Positions 1 through 12,912 of a stretch of 64,000 bases of DNA are shown in pieces. This DNA comes from Peromyscus leucopus (Eukaryota; Chordata; Mammalia; Rodentia; Cricetidae): NCBI RefSeq assembly GCF_004664715.2, contig NC_051071.1, forward strand, positions 29,390,161 to 29,454,160, given 5' to 3'. The notes beneath the pieces were generated by a model. The model was given only the letters and a program-made list of their open reading frames with translations, searched no databases and was not told the DNA's origin. The position numbers and the translations under genes were made by a program. Position 1 is the stretch's first letter, and every line of letters begins with the position of its first letter.

Positions 1-1600
1 TAAGCACCACTAACTAGAGCTCAGTTATAAATCAATGAAATATAGTATGTAATGAGCACTGTAAAGTACCATGAGGACCAACAGTCAATTATACATGTAT
101 ATTTAGTTAAGAATAAGGTACACAGAAAAATACAATTGTTTCTGAAATATAATAAAAGTTTATCATCAGTCATAGATGAAATATGTAAGATATACATTTT
201 ATAGTAATGTTGACAATATTAAAATGCTCAACAGGAATTTTAGGGGCAATGTATAGGACCATAGTAATTATTAATAGGATTACAAATCATAAGAATAACT
301 CCTGAGGAAAAGTCAAAATTATAAATAACTATAGATTTGGTACAAAGAATCAACTGCATTCTGGAAATGTACCCTATGATGATATGAACACATGCGAGGT
401 AGAACAGGCATCAGGAAGATTATTGCAGCGCTGTCTCTCTCCTAAGAACAACTCTAGGATAGAGAAGCATGACCTTCAATTGAGAGATAAAATACAGTGT
501 ACATGTGTGCTGTAACATGATAAAGTTTTTCTAAAAGCTAGGAAGGAGTTTTCATCCAAAGAGAAAATCAATTTGTCTATGATCCTTTCCCAAGATCTAA
601 GCATTAACCATGACCCTGCAATAAGAAGCTTCTATGACCAAGGCTAGAAGCAACACATGAGTTTACAGATATAAACATATATATGACACTTTGAGAACAT
701 CTCCATTTAATAGAACAACATTAAGAGATACTCCCTGAGGGTATGAGGGTTTTGACTATGTTTGCAGTATCAGATATGAAGTTCCTCCTGTAGAGCCATC
801 CTCAAATCCAATCAAGATACTTGGTTACCCCCATAAACAATCTTGTCTCTATTGAACCATTGGCTATATACTGCCTGGAGGTCAGTATTTTAGCATTTAG
901 GGTCCAGTAATGAATTAAGGTCAATAATGTCTGTTGGCCCTACAGTGGCCTACATAACACCCTTGAAATCTATATAGCTACAATGCTTTAAGTAATGCCT
1001 GCACACTCCATGTGATTTGACTTGTCTTTACTATTCTATTGAGTACCTTTTTCTTTGTAAACAGAAGTTGTATATGTTACTTTGTGTATGTTATTATATG
1101 CTAGGTATCAGGGTAAATCATTTGTTTTTAATCATGGTATCTAACCCATTTATACTTATTTAAATACACAGATATTTGGATTTAAGATTATCATAACACT
1201 ATATAGAAAAATCTGCAAGTTTTTATTTTTTAGTTAATGTATGTCTACTTTTAAATATTTTTATTACTGCATTTTCTGCTAAACTTATTAGTTTTTCATC
1301 TTTCTCTCCTTAGCACTTATCAAAAAATCAGCACATAAGCCCTTTATATATTAAGAGTCTAATAAAAGGATAAAAGAAAAAAAGAAACACATTATCTTCA
1401 TTAAGCCCCTTTGAATCATATCTGTTATCATATAATTTAATTCCATAGAGATCTGAATGCTCATGGGCATTATTATTCATTCAGTGTTCATTTGAAGGTG
1501 TACATCTGTCCCTTCTGCCCTTGGTCCAGAAGTCTGCCCTCATTTATAGCCTTCTACTTAAGATGATCTTGAATTTTGCCTAAAGGGAATCTTTGGTGTT
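1..1600. other. AT-rich intergenic DNA, nothing recognised
   Basis: I find no open frame of note, SINE box pair, L1 motif or microsatellite in this stretch. Very old, unrecognisable transposon relics may be present. Confidence 0.5.
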
Positions 1601-1639
1601 TTTTTTTTTTTTCAGTGTAAATTTGGATGGTAAAAAAAT

Positions 1640-1830
1640 TTTCTTTTTTAATTTAATTTTTTGACAACTTTATACATGAATACTGTGTTTATATCATTTC
1701 CTCACCTGACTCTCAACAATCCAGCTCTCCTTTTGTCTCATCCCCACACTTTCCTCCACTATTGACCTCTTCTTTAATTATTTTTTGTTACACACATACA
1801 CACATGCAGAGAGAGAAAGACACACACACA
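1640..1830 (-). mobile_element. L1 3'-end-like fragment
   Basis: A T-rich start followed by a pyrimidine-rich 'cctcacc...ctccactattgacctc' type stretch looks like the terminal 3' UTR of an old muroid L1 read on the minus strand. It ends in a short CA-rich run (cacacac, 1794-1830). The match is loose and rests on composition as much as on words. Confidence 0.35.
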
Positions 1831-1959
1831 AAAAAAAACTTGTTTTCTTCTTAAATTTATCTTGCCTTGCCTTTCAGTTGTGATAATGTATCTATAATAC
1901 ACCTACATTAGAAGTGTTAATTTTGATTATTTTGATCTCATTTGATTATTATGTTCAGG

Positions 1960-2110
1960 TGTATGTGTTTATTTATTTATTTTACATCTGGACCACAGAT
2001 TCCCGTCCCTCCTCTCTTCCCATTCCCTCCTCTCATCTCCCTTACATCCCACCCCCAACCAATCCTCCTCCATTTCTGTTGAAAAAAATCTTTTTTATAG
2101 AGCTTAGATT
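1960..2110 (-). mobile_element. L1 3' UTR terminus fragment
   Basis: The order tttatttattttac, then a block of ccctcc/ctcatctccc, then a 'tcctcctccatttctgtt' segment is the usual antisense view of a muroid L1 3' terminus. The same order is seen more completely at 2896-3730. Confidence 0.45.
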
Positions 2111-2895
2111 AGTTTCTCAGACCCATAAATGACTTTCTCAGATATTCCTGACTTAAATTTTTGTATCTTTTTCTCTCACAATCTGTTGATTCCTTTTCAC
2201 AATTTACTCCTACCAATATCTCCCTCAGTTCCAATCTCTTCCACTATCTCAGATGGGCACTTCCTTGGGCCCTGTAACACCAATCCCCAATGTCAGCAAG
2301 AAACAGCCAGAGAGAGAGCAATGTCCACTTACCCAATCAATAATAAGCTACCTACTAATAAAACAAAAAGTTTGGAATGAAGGGACACTTGCCCACTAGA
2401 GCATGTGACTCTGGTGGCATTGTCTTCTCTAATTCCCTCTGTCATGATAAGTACTTTTAGATTACATTTCTGAAGTTAGCCCTCAGATCCATTCTCTTAT
2501 TTGGTCACTTTCTCCTCCTGAAGTTGACTACCAACGTCCGGCTATCAAAGTACTGAAGTCCAGCAATCAAAAGCTCTCCTAATCCTGTACCTTTATAACC
2601 TGCCACCTTCCTACATCTCCTCTCAATGCAGAGGCAGTCCTTTGTCCATCTAGGACAAATACCCCTGCTCCTTTTGCATGGTTCCCTTCCTCTTCTCACT
2701 CTTCCTCTATCTCCTGTCTTTGTCCCTTCTCCCTGCCGTCTGTTCATCTGGAGCAAATAAATTTCTTTTATGCTAAAAATTTGGGTTTGAGGATCCTGAG
2801 CTAATACTTTTCCTTTCAACAAGCCTAAAAATTCTCCCATGCTTTGCATATTTCATCTTTTCTTTCTTACTGTGAATCTGTGACAACTATTGATG
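2111..2895. other. unassigned spacer between L1 pieces
   Basis: This holds a 114-codon minus-strand open frame (2505-2849) with no family resemblance that I can see. On the plus strand a pyrimidine-rich block is followed by AATAAA near 2757, which would suit the end of an old LTR or retrocopy. I cannot name it. Confidence 0.3.
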
Positions 2896-3730
2896 TTTTT
2901 TCATTAATTAAAATTTTTCATTTATTTTACACCCCAAATGCAGTTACCCTTACCTTCCCTCCTCCCATGCCCCCACCTCCTTCCCTGTATTCCCCCCACA
3001 CACTCCTCAGAAAGGGGCAGGCTTCCTAAGTGACTCAACAAAGCATGGAATATCATGTTGAAGCAGGACCAAGCTCCTTCCCCTGCATCAAGGGTGTGTA
3101 AAGCAATCTAGCACGGGGAATAGGTTTCCAAAAGCCAGCTTAAGTGGTAGCAGCCCCACAAAAAGACCAAGCTACACAACTGTCACACACATGCAGAAGG
3201 CCTAGGTTGGCCCCATGCAGGCTCTCTAGCTGTCGATGCAGAATCTGTGAGCTGTCCTAAGTTCAGGTCAGCTGTCTCTGTGGTTTCCCCTATCATGGTC
3301 TTGAACTCCCTGGCTCTTACAATCCCTCCTACCTCTCTTCAACAGGACTCTCAGAGCTCAACCCACTGCCTGACTGTGGGTCTCTGCATCTACTTCCATC
3401 AGTTAATGGATGAAGGCTCTCTGATGGCAACTAGGATAGTAACCAATCTGATTACAAGAGAGGGCCAGTTCAGGGACACTCTCCATTATTGCTAGGAGCC
3501 TTAGCTGGGGTCCTCATTGTGGATTCCTGTGAGATTCCCTGGCACCAAGTTTCTCCTTGACCCCAAAATGCATCAAGATATGTCTTTCATTACTCTCTTT
3601 CTCTGTCCCATGCCAACCCACTTAACCATCTCATGTTCCATCCCCCCCCCACACACAACCCCTGCCCCATTTCCAGTTTACACAGGAAATGTCTTTTATT
3701 TGCCCTTCCCAGGGAAATTGTTCAGCTGTG
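2896..3730 (-). mobile_element. L1 3' UTR, 5'-truncated copy
   Basis: Reading the minus strand gives a long stretch of muroid L1 3' UTR ending in an A-rich tail (T-rich on the plus strand at 2896-2930). Landmarks on the plus strand are the 'cctcagaaaggggcaggc' block, the 'ggctctctagctgtcgatg' block and 'gtgggtctctgcatctact' near 3378. No ORF2 coding part is attached, so the copy is strongly 5'-truncated or has lost its upstream part. Confidence 0.7.
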
Positions 3731-4219
3731 TTATACTGCCTCCTGATTCTCAGATACATATTTGATGACACACACCAATTTCTGACAACTTGGGCACACA
3801 TTCTTCGACTGCTACTATTTATTTTCTATCCATTCTCCTTTTGGAACAACATATCTTATATATCAGAAAACTTTTTGAGCATTCATTTTCTCCTTCATTA
3901 TTTGAAACAGTTCTTCCCATGATTTGGTCTATTTTCTGCTGGCCCTATTATAGCTAGAGCTAGCTAATCAGCACTGAACTATATTGAGTCTGCGTTAAGT
4001 ACTTGACTAATTTGTTATATAGTCAATCCTTTCTATTTATGGTTTAACAACTACAATATTGTGTCTTTAGGGGTCAGATTTTAAGATATAGACTGTGGAA
4101 ATTAAACATTTTAGCTCCACCTGGAAACTAAACTACACTCCACTTCTCAGTATTTTATAAGTGATTTCCTTATTCATTCATTAGCATTAAGGGAAATGGG
4201 ACTTTAAGAGTCAATCTAC
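3731..4219. other. AT-rich spacer
   Basis: The left part may continue the neighbouring L1 3' UTR but the words become unrecognisable. Nothing else is seen. Confidence 0.35.
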
Positions 4220-4870
4220 TCTTATGACAACACAGTCGGTCAGCTTTCCCATCTGCCCCAGACATTGATGGGGGCGGGGCAACTCTTCCCTGCCCATGCC
4301 ATCACACATGGTCAATGGGGACAGCTCCCCCATGTTTACAATTTCAAGGCTGGTTCACCCACATCTGTGCTAACAGAGTTGGCTCTGTTGGGCTACCTTG
4401 GTGAGGTGCAGGGCCTGCTCTCCTGAGTGTTGCAGCTGGTTGGGGTCAGGGAAAGTTCTCTCACTCTTATGACCACAGGGCCAGCTCTCCCACCTGCCTC
4501 AAGCATTGCTAGGCAGGAGGGGAGAGGCAACCCTGTTAGTGTATATAGGGGTGAGCTAGCCCTGAAGCTGTAAGCGTGGGATAGCTATCCCCAATCCATA
4601 TCTGGCAGACCAACCTGATATCCCTTCAGCCCCAGATCCAAGGTTATGACTTGGCCTGCCCTATCATCAACTTCATCTATGATCTGCTAGAGCACATGAA
4701 GGAACCTGACCTGCAGACCCAAAGCTACAGGATCTCTATGACACAGAGCAACAACAGGCTATATAGGAGGAGACACAGTGAGGGCCCACAATCAATAGTG
4801 TAGTAGAAACCACAGGCCTCTAACCACACCAATGATTCTTTGCAGTAAACACTTATAAATAAAGATATAT
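4220..4870 (+). mobile_element. L1 (Lx-type) 5' UTR-like fragment
   Basis: This is a GC-rich island in AT-rich surroundings. Its recurring 'ggccagctctcccacctgcc' type phrases, 'ggcggggcaactc' and 'caaagctacaggatctc' are typical of old muroid L1 5' UTRs in sense orientation. There is weak internal repetition: 4227-4270 resembles 4470-4530. It points the opposite way to the L1 3' UTR upstream, so the two are separate insertions or a rearranged one. Confidence 0.45.
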
Positions 4871-5058
4871 GGGCAAAGGAGTTTACAGAATGCCTCACTG
4901 TGTCACATTGAAGCTTCCATGCTGAGATTATTAATGTTTTCTTTATTTTATTTTTTTTTCCTTTTTTCTCTAAAATTTTGTTTTATTTAAGTGTGTGCCA
5001 GGATGGAGGACAGAGAAATGAGTGGGGTCAAGATACATGATGTACAGGACACATAAAA

Positions 5059-5067
5059 TAGATAAAT

Positions 5068-5125
<58 letters not shown>

Positions 5126-5150
5126 GTAGGTAGGTAGGTAGGTAGATAGG
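5059..5150. repeat. (GATA)n-(GGTA)n microsatellite
   Basis: About a dozen GATA units pass into about five GGTA units and end in GATA. A minus-strand open frame here, rich in Y-L-S-I repeats, is a by-product of the tract. Confidence 0.95.
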
Positions 5151-5417
5151 GTCAATCTACTTTTGAGTTTTTCCTGCATTGCCACCCCATGAATCTTCAG
5201 TTCTTACTTTCCCTTCTTATCTTCTGAAGCATATTTTAAAATTGTCTTCACCCAGTTTCCTTGGCTGTTCATTTTGTTAGTACTAGAACAAATTACTGAT
5301 GCTCCTATTATCTTCTACCATGAATAATTTTATCTTTCAGTCTTATAACCCATAAGAAACTCAATCCTTCAATCCTAAATCATAGATAAATGAATATTGA
5401 ATAGTCACACACAGTTG

Positions 5418-5495
5418 TCTGGGGATGTGGTTCAGTGTGAAAGTGCTGGTCTAACATGCACAAAATGTCCTGAAGTTCAAATATGAGCACTAAAC
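5418..5495 (+). mobile_element. ID-like SINE, degraded
   Basis: The order 'ctggggatgtggttcagtg', then 'gctggtctaacatgcac', then 'gaagttcaaat' follows the tRNA-derived ID element, with A-box-like and B-box-like positions. Divergence is high and no clear tail or target duplication remains. Confidence 0.5.
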
Positions 5496-5704
5496 AGAAT
5501 GCCATTTCCATATGAAAGCACATTCAATTCTTGCCTGGCTTTCCAATGAAGCTTCATCTCTGATCACATTCCTTATTCTTTCCTTGTAAAGAGGCTGTGG
5601 GCAGAAGACCCAGCGAAGCCATGCTGGTCTTTCTCTCTGTCTTCATATCAGATATGAAGGTGTTTGAAGGATGACATTATGGACATTTATGAACTAACTT
5701 GAAT

Positions 5705-5737
5705 GTACATATATATATGTATATATATGTATATATA

Positions 5738-5814
<77 letters not shown>
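5705..5814. repeat. compound (TA/TG)n-(GT)n-(GA)n microsatellite
   Basis: Alternating TATATG units run into about nine GT units and then about 29 uninterrupted GA units. Confidence 0.95.
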
Positions 5815-5817
<3 letters not shown>

Positions 5818-7435
5818 CAATTAAAATCTGCAAAAGAAAACCTAGAGGATAAGGATAGGAGACAGGTGGATACTACATAATAGGAAAGTTTTCTTGCTTG
5901 TCTTAAAGAATAAAATGTTGAGTGACTGATCTCTGGAAGCTCAGGGTCCAACAATTAAAAACAAGAAGACAATTAAAATCAAAGCTATCAATAAGCATCA
6001 TTTCTGGAAGTGCCCTTCATTTCAGCTTTGGTGAGATAGGGGCAGATTACTCAGATACAATGTCTGAAATCTTTACCATGATGACAAAACAAAAATTATT
6101 TTCTGTTTAAACTATAAGACTTGATTTAAATTACTATATAATAATAAAAACTATTATAAGCATAGAAAAATAAAACAATTGGATTTCCTTGAATAAAATT
6201 TTGTTATAAATGCTTTTCTTTAATAACATGAGCCAGGTACTAAATGCTACTCCTATCTAGCCCCAAATGTCTCTTGTCATTTACCCCAGATTCTGCCGAA
6301 TCCATCTGCATGAAATCAGGTGGCAATTGCATTTATTCCATCAAGTTCAATTTATGTCCTTATTTGGAGCTGACCTAGTTAAAAACTGGTCAGCAATTAA
6401 CAGATGACTTGCTCAAGTCATCATACCCAGGTGTTCATTTCTGAAGGAAGGCTTTGTCAAAATGTCAATCTTTGTATTCTGCTGTGCTCTGATCTGGTGT
6501 CTTTCTAGTTCCTGCTGAACAAGGAGCTAAATATGTATTTCTATTTTTGCCACTAATTAAATGTGCATGACATACTTGAGAATAGATCCTACAGTATGCT
6601 TGCTTCCTTGCTGATACAAACTCTATACCTGAAGTGGAGGGGGACCAGATTCCTTATATTTCAACTGTCCATTTTGAATATTAGCACATGCTAATGATTT
6701 ATGCTGGCATCAATTAAGGTGTGATATTCACATATGAGGATTTTACTTTCTCTGAGAAGCAAAGCAATGGAAGTGTGTGGAAATGTGTCTGGAGCTTTCA
6801 GAGTGAGGATATCCACAAGGGTGTTATGTACAGCCCAGAAACAGAATAGCAAGACCATGGGTTCATCCTTAGTATCAATCAAGAATAGATAAATTGATAG
6901 AAATATTGAAGCACTATGGGGAGTAATCTAAAATTGTTAATAAGAATTTAACTGTGACCTGGTATTTGTTTTGTTTTTTACTTGTCTGAGCTTCCCGTTC
7001 CTTCTCTGCATATAATAGGTCTACTTTCCCTTCTTCCTTATGTTGGAAATCACCTGAATAATGAGTATCTCTGGCAATCTCTCCAATGTCTCTCTCATCC
7101 ATCCCACTTTATCATCTTTTCTCCCTATTTTTTAGTCCAATATATCAAAAATATGACTTTATTTGGATCACAGCATGCAAAATGTGGCTAGTTGTTGTAA
7201 TTCACTTTTTTGATCACAATAATTTCATCTGTATAATTCAGTCTCACTTTCTCCATTTGAAAAAAAAAAATACCTTTCCCAGCTTCCTCCTTTTCAACAA
7301 GAAGAAAGATGTCTTAGACAATTTCTTTCATGGCCTACATAGACATCAATGAAATGGGCTTTTAGCCTGAACTAAAATGCAATGTGCCATATGTTCCAAG
7401 TGCAGATGGCCACCTCTAATTTCAAATCAAGTATC
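5815..7435. other. intergenic DNA, nothing recognised
   Basis: Only short open frames of about 60-90 codons occur. None shows a recognisable domain, signal or codon pattern, and no SINE or L1 words are visible. Confidence 0.5.
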
Positions 7436-7439
7436 TCAC

Positions 7440-7600
7440 TCCATGCCTCTTTAAATGATGGCTTCCTACTCCTTTGTCCACTAAAATCTCATCTGTCAAG
7501 GACTGAGGTAGAATACATTTCCTCAGAAAAGCCTTCCCATGTTTAATAAAGTCATTGCATTTATCTCTGTCTCCCATGACACTTTATGCAAAAATTGAAA
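7440..7600 (-). mobile_element. L2 LINE relic
   Basis: The order 'cagaaaagccttccca' ... 'atctctgtctcccatgacactttatgc' matches the antisense of the conserved L2 3' end as I remember it. It is very old and has no boundaries. Confidence 0.45.
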
Positions 7601-7816
7601 AAGCACAATCAGTTGGGTCTAACATCAGCTATCCCATGGGGAATCAGAAGCACCACAAAAACAAAATAGTTGTTATGCCACCATTTTACAGTCTCACTAA
7701 ATGTTAAGGAAATGTGCACAGTCATCAGGGATGAATGAACAGTGGATGTAGTAATGACAGTAAATAACCTGCCCAATCCTCTTAGTTGTTTGGAGATGCA
7801 TAGAGAGCTTTATAGG

Positions 7817-7898
7817 AATTGAGTCACTTGATTTTTACAAGGGCTAGTATTATATTATTATATTAATTGAGTCACTTGACTTTTACAAGGGCTATTAT
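7817..7898 (+). repeat. imperfect tandem duplication, 34-bp units
   Basis: The unit 'aattgagtcacttga...' at 7817-7850 recurs at 7865-7898 with 2-3 differences. A 14-bp AT-rich linker separates them. Confidence 0.9.
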
Positions 7899-8930
7899 TT
7901 TGAACTGTATGTTGTACATGGTTAAACCTAAGTTTACTAGGATAAAGTTTCTTTTAAATATGAATGATCAGCATTAAGAGTGTTTTAGGTGGATCCCATT
8001 GAAAATCTCTTTATTTTTCTTTATTCAGAAGTTAGCTTGGTCTAACAAGCATTGCGATAGCTGTGTTCTGGTAAGTAATAATCCTTAACAAAAATCATCT
8101 CTATCAGTTATGATAATTGCATAGCATGCTAAATAAAAACTCTGTTCTTTTGGTTTAAAGTATACTTACTGGAAAATATTTTCTAAGAAAGGAGGCCTAA
8201 ATGCTTGATACAAACTCATTGTCCAGTAATTTGAGATTTCAATATAAATTAGATATTTCTAATTATAAAATCTTTTAATTTTTGATAGAGTTAGCTATCT
8301 TCATTATAAAATCTCTCATTACTAATAGTTTCATGCACATTATTCTTTGAAAGACATTGATATAGGAGAGTTGAATGACTGTAGCAAAGTATATAATTCT
8401 CTGTCTTATTCCAGGTTTCCACTTCCTAAAAGACTAGTTAAAAAATACCTCAAATTCAAAAACTTACATGTGTAATTATTTAAGATACTGGATTTACTCT
8501 AACTAATGTTGCAGATGTAGACAATTTATTTCAAGAGACTTTCTGACACCTGCCAGTAAGCCAGGTATGTCTGAACCTTTCTTAGGAAGTGATGAATCGT
8601 TACAGTCTGTCTTTTCTGTTGCTTCCTGTGCAGGAATTGTTGGCAAATGCCAATCACTGAAGTGAAAGTGAGGAGATGTAGCAGACATATTTATGAATGA
8701 AATCTCTCCCATCGCCTCCTATGCACCAGGTTTCTTACCAGATGAGCTAACTTATTGCGGCTCCTCACTCTTAGCATCCCTGGGTACCTGCTCTATAAAT
8801 TTGTTTCCTCTCAAAATAACACTTTTAGATTTCCCATCTTTTTTACTATTTCCTTAAAAGAAAATAGAGAAAGCAGATTAAGTCAATAAAGGAATTGCTG
8901 ATTTGCAACAATCTTAGGAATTACAAGAAA
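7899..8930. other. AT-rich intergenic DNA
   Basis: I see no repeat family, gene or structured tract. Confidence 0.5.
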
Positions 8931-8934
8931 GTTG

Positions 8935-10970
8935 TATTTTGGTTTTTTTTTAGATTTGATTTTTTTCTTTTATTGAAAACAGATTACTTTTTTTATCACA
9001 CACTATATCTTGATTACATATTCTTCTCTATTTCCCCAAGCTTCTCACAACCTCCCTTCCCATCTGGATCCATCCACTTCTATCTCTCATTAGAAAACAA
9101 ACAAGCTTCTATGGAATGATACATAAAAATAGGTATAATAAGACAACGCAAAAACTAACACATTAGAAGTGGACAAAATAAACAAACAGAAGGTAAAGAA
9201 CCCAAAACAAGGCAGGAAAAACTGAAACCAACTCTCCTGAATCCCATAAAAAACACTAAAATGGAGGTCATTATATAAACATGAAGAATACTCTTTCTGC
9301 CTTCCCCCTTGAAGAATTCATTGAGCCTTGATGGGAGGGATTTATTTGATGGATACATTCCTTGTAGGGCTGACTTACTAAGGTCTCTCAGTTTCTGAAT
9401 AATGCCCAGCTGTATGTCTATGTGTTTACTCCTGTCTGCTGTAGGAGGAAATTTCCCTGTTGATAGCTACGCAAGGCACTTTTCTATAAAAGTATAGTAG
9501 AATTCCATTACAAGCCATTTTATTGCTTTGTTATTATTTTAAATATGTCGTTAGGACAGTAGTATTTAGTTTTAACCCAGTTCCTTGGAATATCTAGTCC
9601 CAGGTTCTTGGTCACTCAAGCAAAGTTTGATACGGGTTCCCACAAACTTTGTGCCACCATTGCACTAACACATCTTGTAGGCAGGACACCATTGTAGATC
9701 ATAGGATTTGTGACTGGGTGGATGTTTACATTTCTTCTTTAGTAGTGTGTTTCCTAAAACAAACATGCTGGAACACAGAAGTGAGGACTCTACGTAGGCA
9801 CCAGTTCTCCACGGCTCCATGTTAAATGAATTGTGTAGTTATCTTCAGCAATGGGGATTTGCCTTAAGTTTGTGGAGAGCAACCTATAGTCTTGGCAACA
9901 TCCTGAGTAGTTGGGTTTCCTATGGGATCACTTCGACCAACAACTCAATTAGATGTAACCTAATCCTAGTACTAGAAGCTTCATCTAGTGACAAGAGATG
10001 TGCAACTGTGGCTGCCTCCCCCACTATTTAACCATTTCATTTAGATTGCCTTCATATATGTAATATATTATAGGAAACTTCTATTGCATGAGGTTTTCAT
10101 ACTGTTCTTTAAATAACCCTTAATTTTAGCTCTCTCTGCCAATATTCTCTCCATTGCCCCCTTTCTCATCCTTCAACTGATCCTCCCTTTTCAGTCTTTC
10201 CCCCTCATCTATCCATAGCTATATAGCTCATTTCCCTTTCCTAGGTAGGTCTATATATCCCCAATTTCATCCCTTACTCTATACCTAACCTCTGTGGTAA
10301 TCTAGATTATATATACCATTGATTACCCTTGAATTAATAGCTAATATCTAAATATAACTGAATAGATATCATATTTGTTTTTCTCAGTCTGGGTTACCTC
10401 ACCTAGAATGAATTTTTCTAGTGTTTCCATTTACCTGCAAATTTCATGATTTCATTTTTTAACACCTGAATAATACTCATTGAGTAAATGTATTATATTA
10501 TCTTCTATTGAGATATCAAAGTTGTATTAGTTATTCTATTGAAAGATATCATGGTATTTCCAATTTATGGTTATTATGAATAGTGCAAGAAATAACATTG
10601 ATATGCAAGTGTCTTTGTGGTAGGAAGAAATAAAATGACATGTGAGGAATATGCCCAGAGTGATATAGATGGTTCTTAAAGTAGATCAATTTCCATTTTT
10701 ATGTAGAACTGCCATACTGATAATCACAGTGACTATACAAGTTTGTACTCCCATCAGCAAAGGATCTTACCCTTCCTCCATATCCTCACCAGCATGACCT
10801 ATCATTGTCTTATTTATCATAGGCAATCAGACAGGAATAAAATGAAATATCAAAGTAGTTTTTATTTTCATTTCCATGATGACTAAGAATGGTGAACATT
10901 TGCTTAAGTGTTTCTCTCCTTGAGTTTCCTATTTGAGAATTCTATTTGGAACTATACTCCATTTTTTATT
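8935..10970 (-). mobile_element. L1 copy A: 3' UTR plus ORF2 3' end
   Basis: On the minus strand this is the last part of ORF2 followed by a long old-type 3' UTR. The UTR occupies about 8935-10100. Landmarks include 'gctgtaggaggaaatttccctg' (part only) near 9440 and 'gtttacatttcttctttagtag' (part only) near 9723. From about 10380 the antisense of the conserved ORF2 C-terminus appears, marked by 'gggttacctcacctagaatga'. Upstream ORF2 and ORF1 are absent. The right edge abuts the 3' end of copy B near 10,970. Many stops and indels show that it is dead. Confidence 0.7.
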
Positions 10971-12698
10971 CTGTTTATTTATTTTCCTACTATTAATTTT
11001 TTTCCCTTGACCCTCGCCCTTCATTACCTCCACTCATGTCCAGGCTATTCATGTAGATCTCATCCATTTCTCCATCATTGGGTGATCCCCGTGTCTTTCT
11101 TGGGGTCCTGATTTCCAGGTAGCCTCCCTGGTGACGTGAGTAGCAGTCCAATCATCCTTGTTCCACATCTAGTATCCTCCTATGAGTGAGTACATACCAT
11201 GTTTGTCTTTCTGAGTCTCGGTTACCTCATTCAGGATGATTTTTTTAGATCCATCCATTTGCCTGCAAACCTCATGATGTCATTGTTTTTCTTTGCTGAG
11301 TAGTATTCCATTGTGTATATGTACCACATTTTATTTATCCATTCTTCAGTTGAAGGGCATCTAGGTTGTTTCCAGGTTCTGGCTATTACAAACAATGCTG
11401 ATATGAACATAGCTGAGCAAGTGCTCTTGTGGTATGATTGAGCATTCCTTGGGTATATGCTCAAGAGTGGTATAGCTGGATCTTGGGGGAGATTGATTCC
11501 CAATTTTCTAAGAAAGCACCATATTGATTTCCGAAGTGTTTATACAAGCTTGCATTCCCACCAGAAGTCGAGGAGAGGTCCCCTAGCCCCACATCCTCTC
11601 CAACATAAGGTGTCTTCAATGTTTTTGATCTTAGCCATTCTGACAGGTGTAAGGTGGTTTTTTTTTTTTTTTTTGAGTTCTTGATATGTATTGGATATTA
11701 TCCCCCTAATGGATGTGTAGTAAAAATCTTTTCTCATTCTGTAGGTCCACTTTGTGCAAATGTCAGTGTCCTTTGTTATCTAGAATCTCTTCAGCTTCAT
11801 GAGATTCCATGTATTAATTGATGATGTTTGTGCCCATGAGAATGGTATTTTTTTTAAAGTCTTTTCCGGTGCCAGTGAATTCAAGGCTATTTCCCATTTT
11901 CTTATCTATCAGATACAGTGTATTTTGTTTTATGTTGAGGTCTTTGAATTATTTAACTTGAGTCTTCAGGTTGACAAATATGGATCTGCTTGGATTCTTC
12001 TACCTGCAGCCTTCCAGTTTGTCTACCATCATTTTTTGTAGATTCTGTGTTTATTCCAGCGTGTATTTCTGGCTTCTTCATCAAAAACCAGGTGTCCATA
12101 AGTGTGTGTATTTATAATCTGGGTCTTTAATTTGATTCTATTGATCAATGTATCTGTTTTTATGTCAATACCATGCTGTTGTTGTTTTTAGCTACAGCTC
12201 TATTGTACAACTTGAAATCAGAGATTATGATATATTAGCAGTCAGTTTTTATTACTATTACTGCTAAATAATCAATAATAGTGTTGGAATTTTGATGAAG
12301 ATTGAATAAAATCTATAGATGGCTTTTGGTAGGATTTCCATATGGACTCTACTAATTATACTGATACATGAGCATGGGAGATCTTTCCATTTTCTGGTAT
12401 GTTCTTCAATTTCATTTTTCAGTGTCTTAAATTTTTTCTCATACAAGTGGTTCACTTGAGTGGTTAGAGTTACTCCAAGAAATTTTACATTATTTGAGGC
12501 TATTGTGAAAGATTTTGTTTCCTGGATTTCTTTCAATCAGTTTTTCATTTGATTATAGAAGGCTATTTATTTTGTGAGTTAATTTTGTATCCATTTACAG
12601 TAATGTTCAGTTATGTCCCCATTTTCTTAGAATCATATTCATTGTGTCCCATAAGTCTGGATATATTGTGTATTCATTTTCATTCAATTCTAGAAGAT

Positions 12699-12912
12699 CT
12701 TTTGTTTCTTTCTTTTCTTTTTTTTTTTTTTTTTTTTTTTGGTTTTTTCGAGACAGGGTTTCTTTGTGTAGCGTTGTGCCTTTCCTGGAACTCACTTGCT
12801 CACTTGGTAGCCCAGGTTGGCCTCGAACTCACAGGGATCCATCTGGCTCTGCCTCCCGAGTGCAGGGATTAAAGGCGTGTGCCACCACCACCTTTCCTTT
12901 TGTTTCTTTCTT
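12699..12912 (-). mobile_element. B1 SINE inside L1 copy B
   Basis: A complete antisense B1 (12,715-12,896) with a T-run tail on its left. It is flanked by perfect 16-bp duplications of cttttgtttctttctt (12,699-12,714 and 12,897-12,912). It has a small internal duplication around 'cacttgctcacttgg'. It carries the cricetid-type right part (gcctttcctggaactc) and is younger than the L1 it interrupts. Confidence 0.97.

Noticed and set aside
12264..12536. 90-codon minus-strand open frame as a possible gene
   Set aside because: Its peptide is L1 ORF2 sequence. It is annotated as part of L1 copy B.
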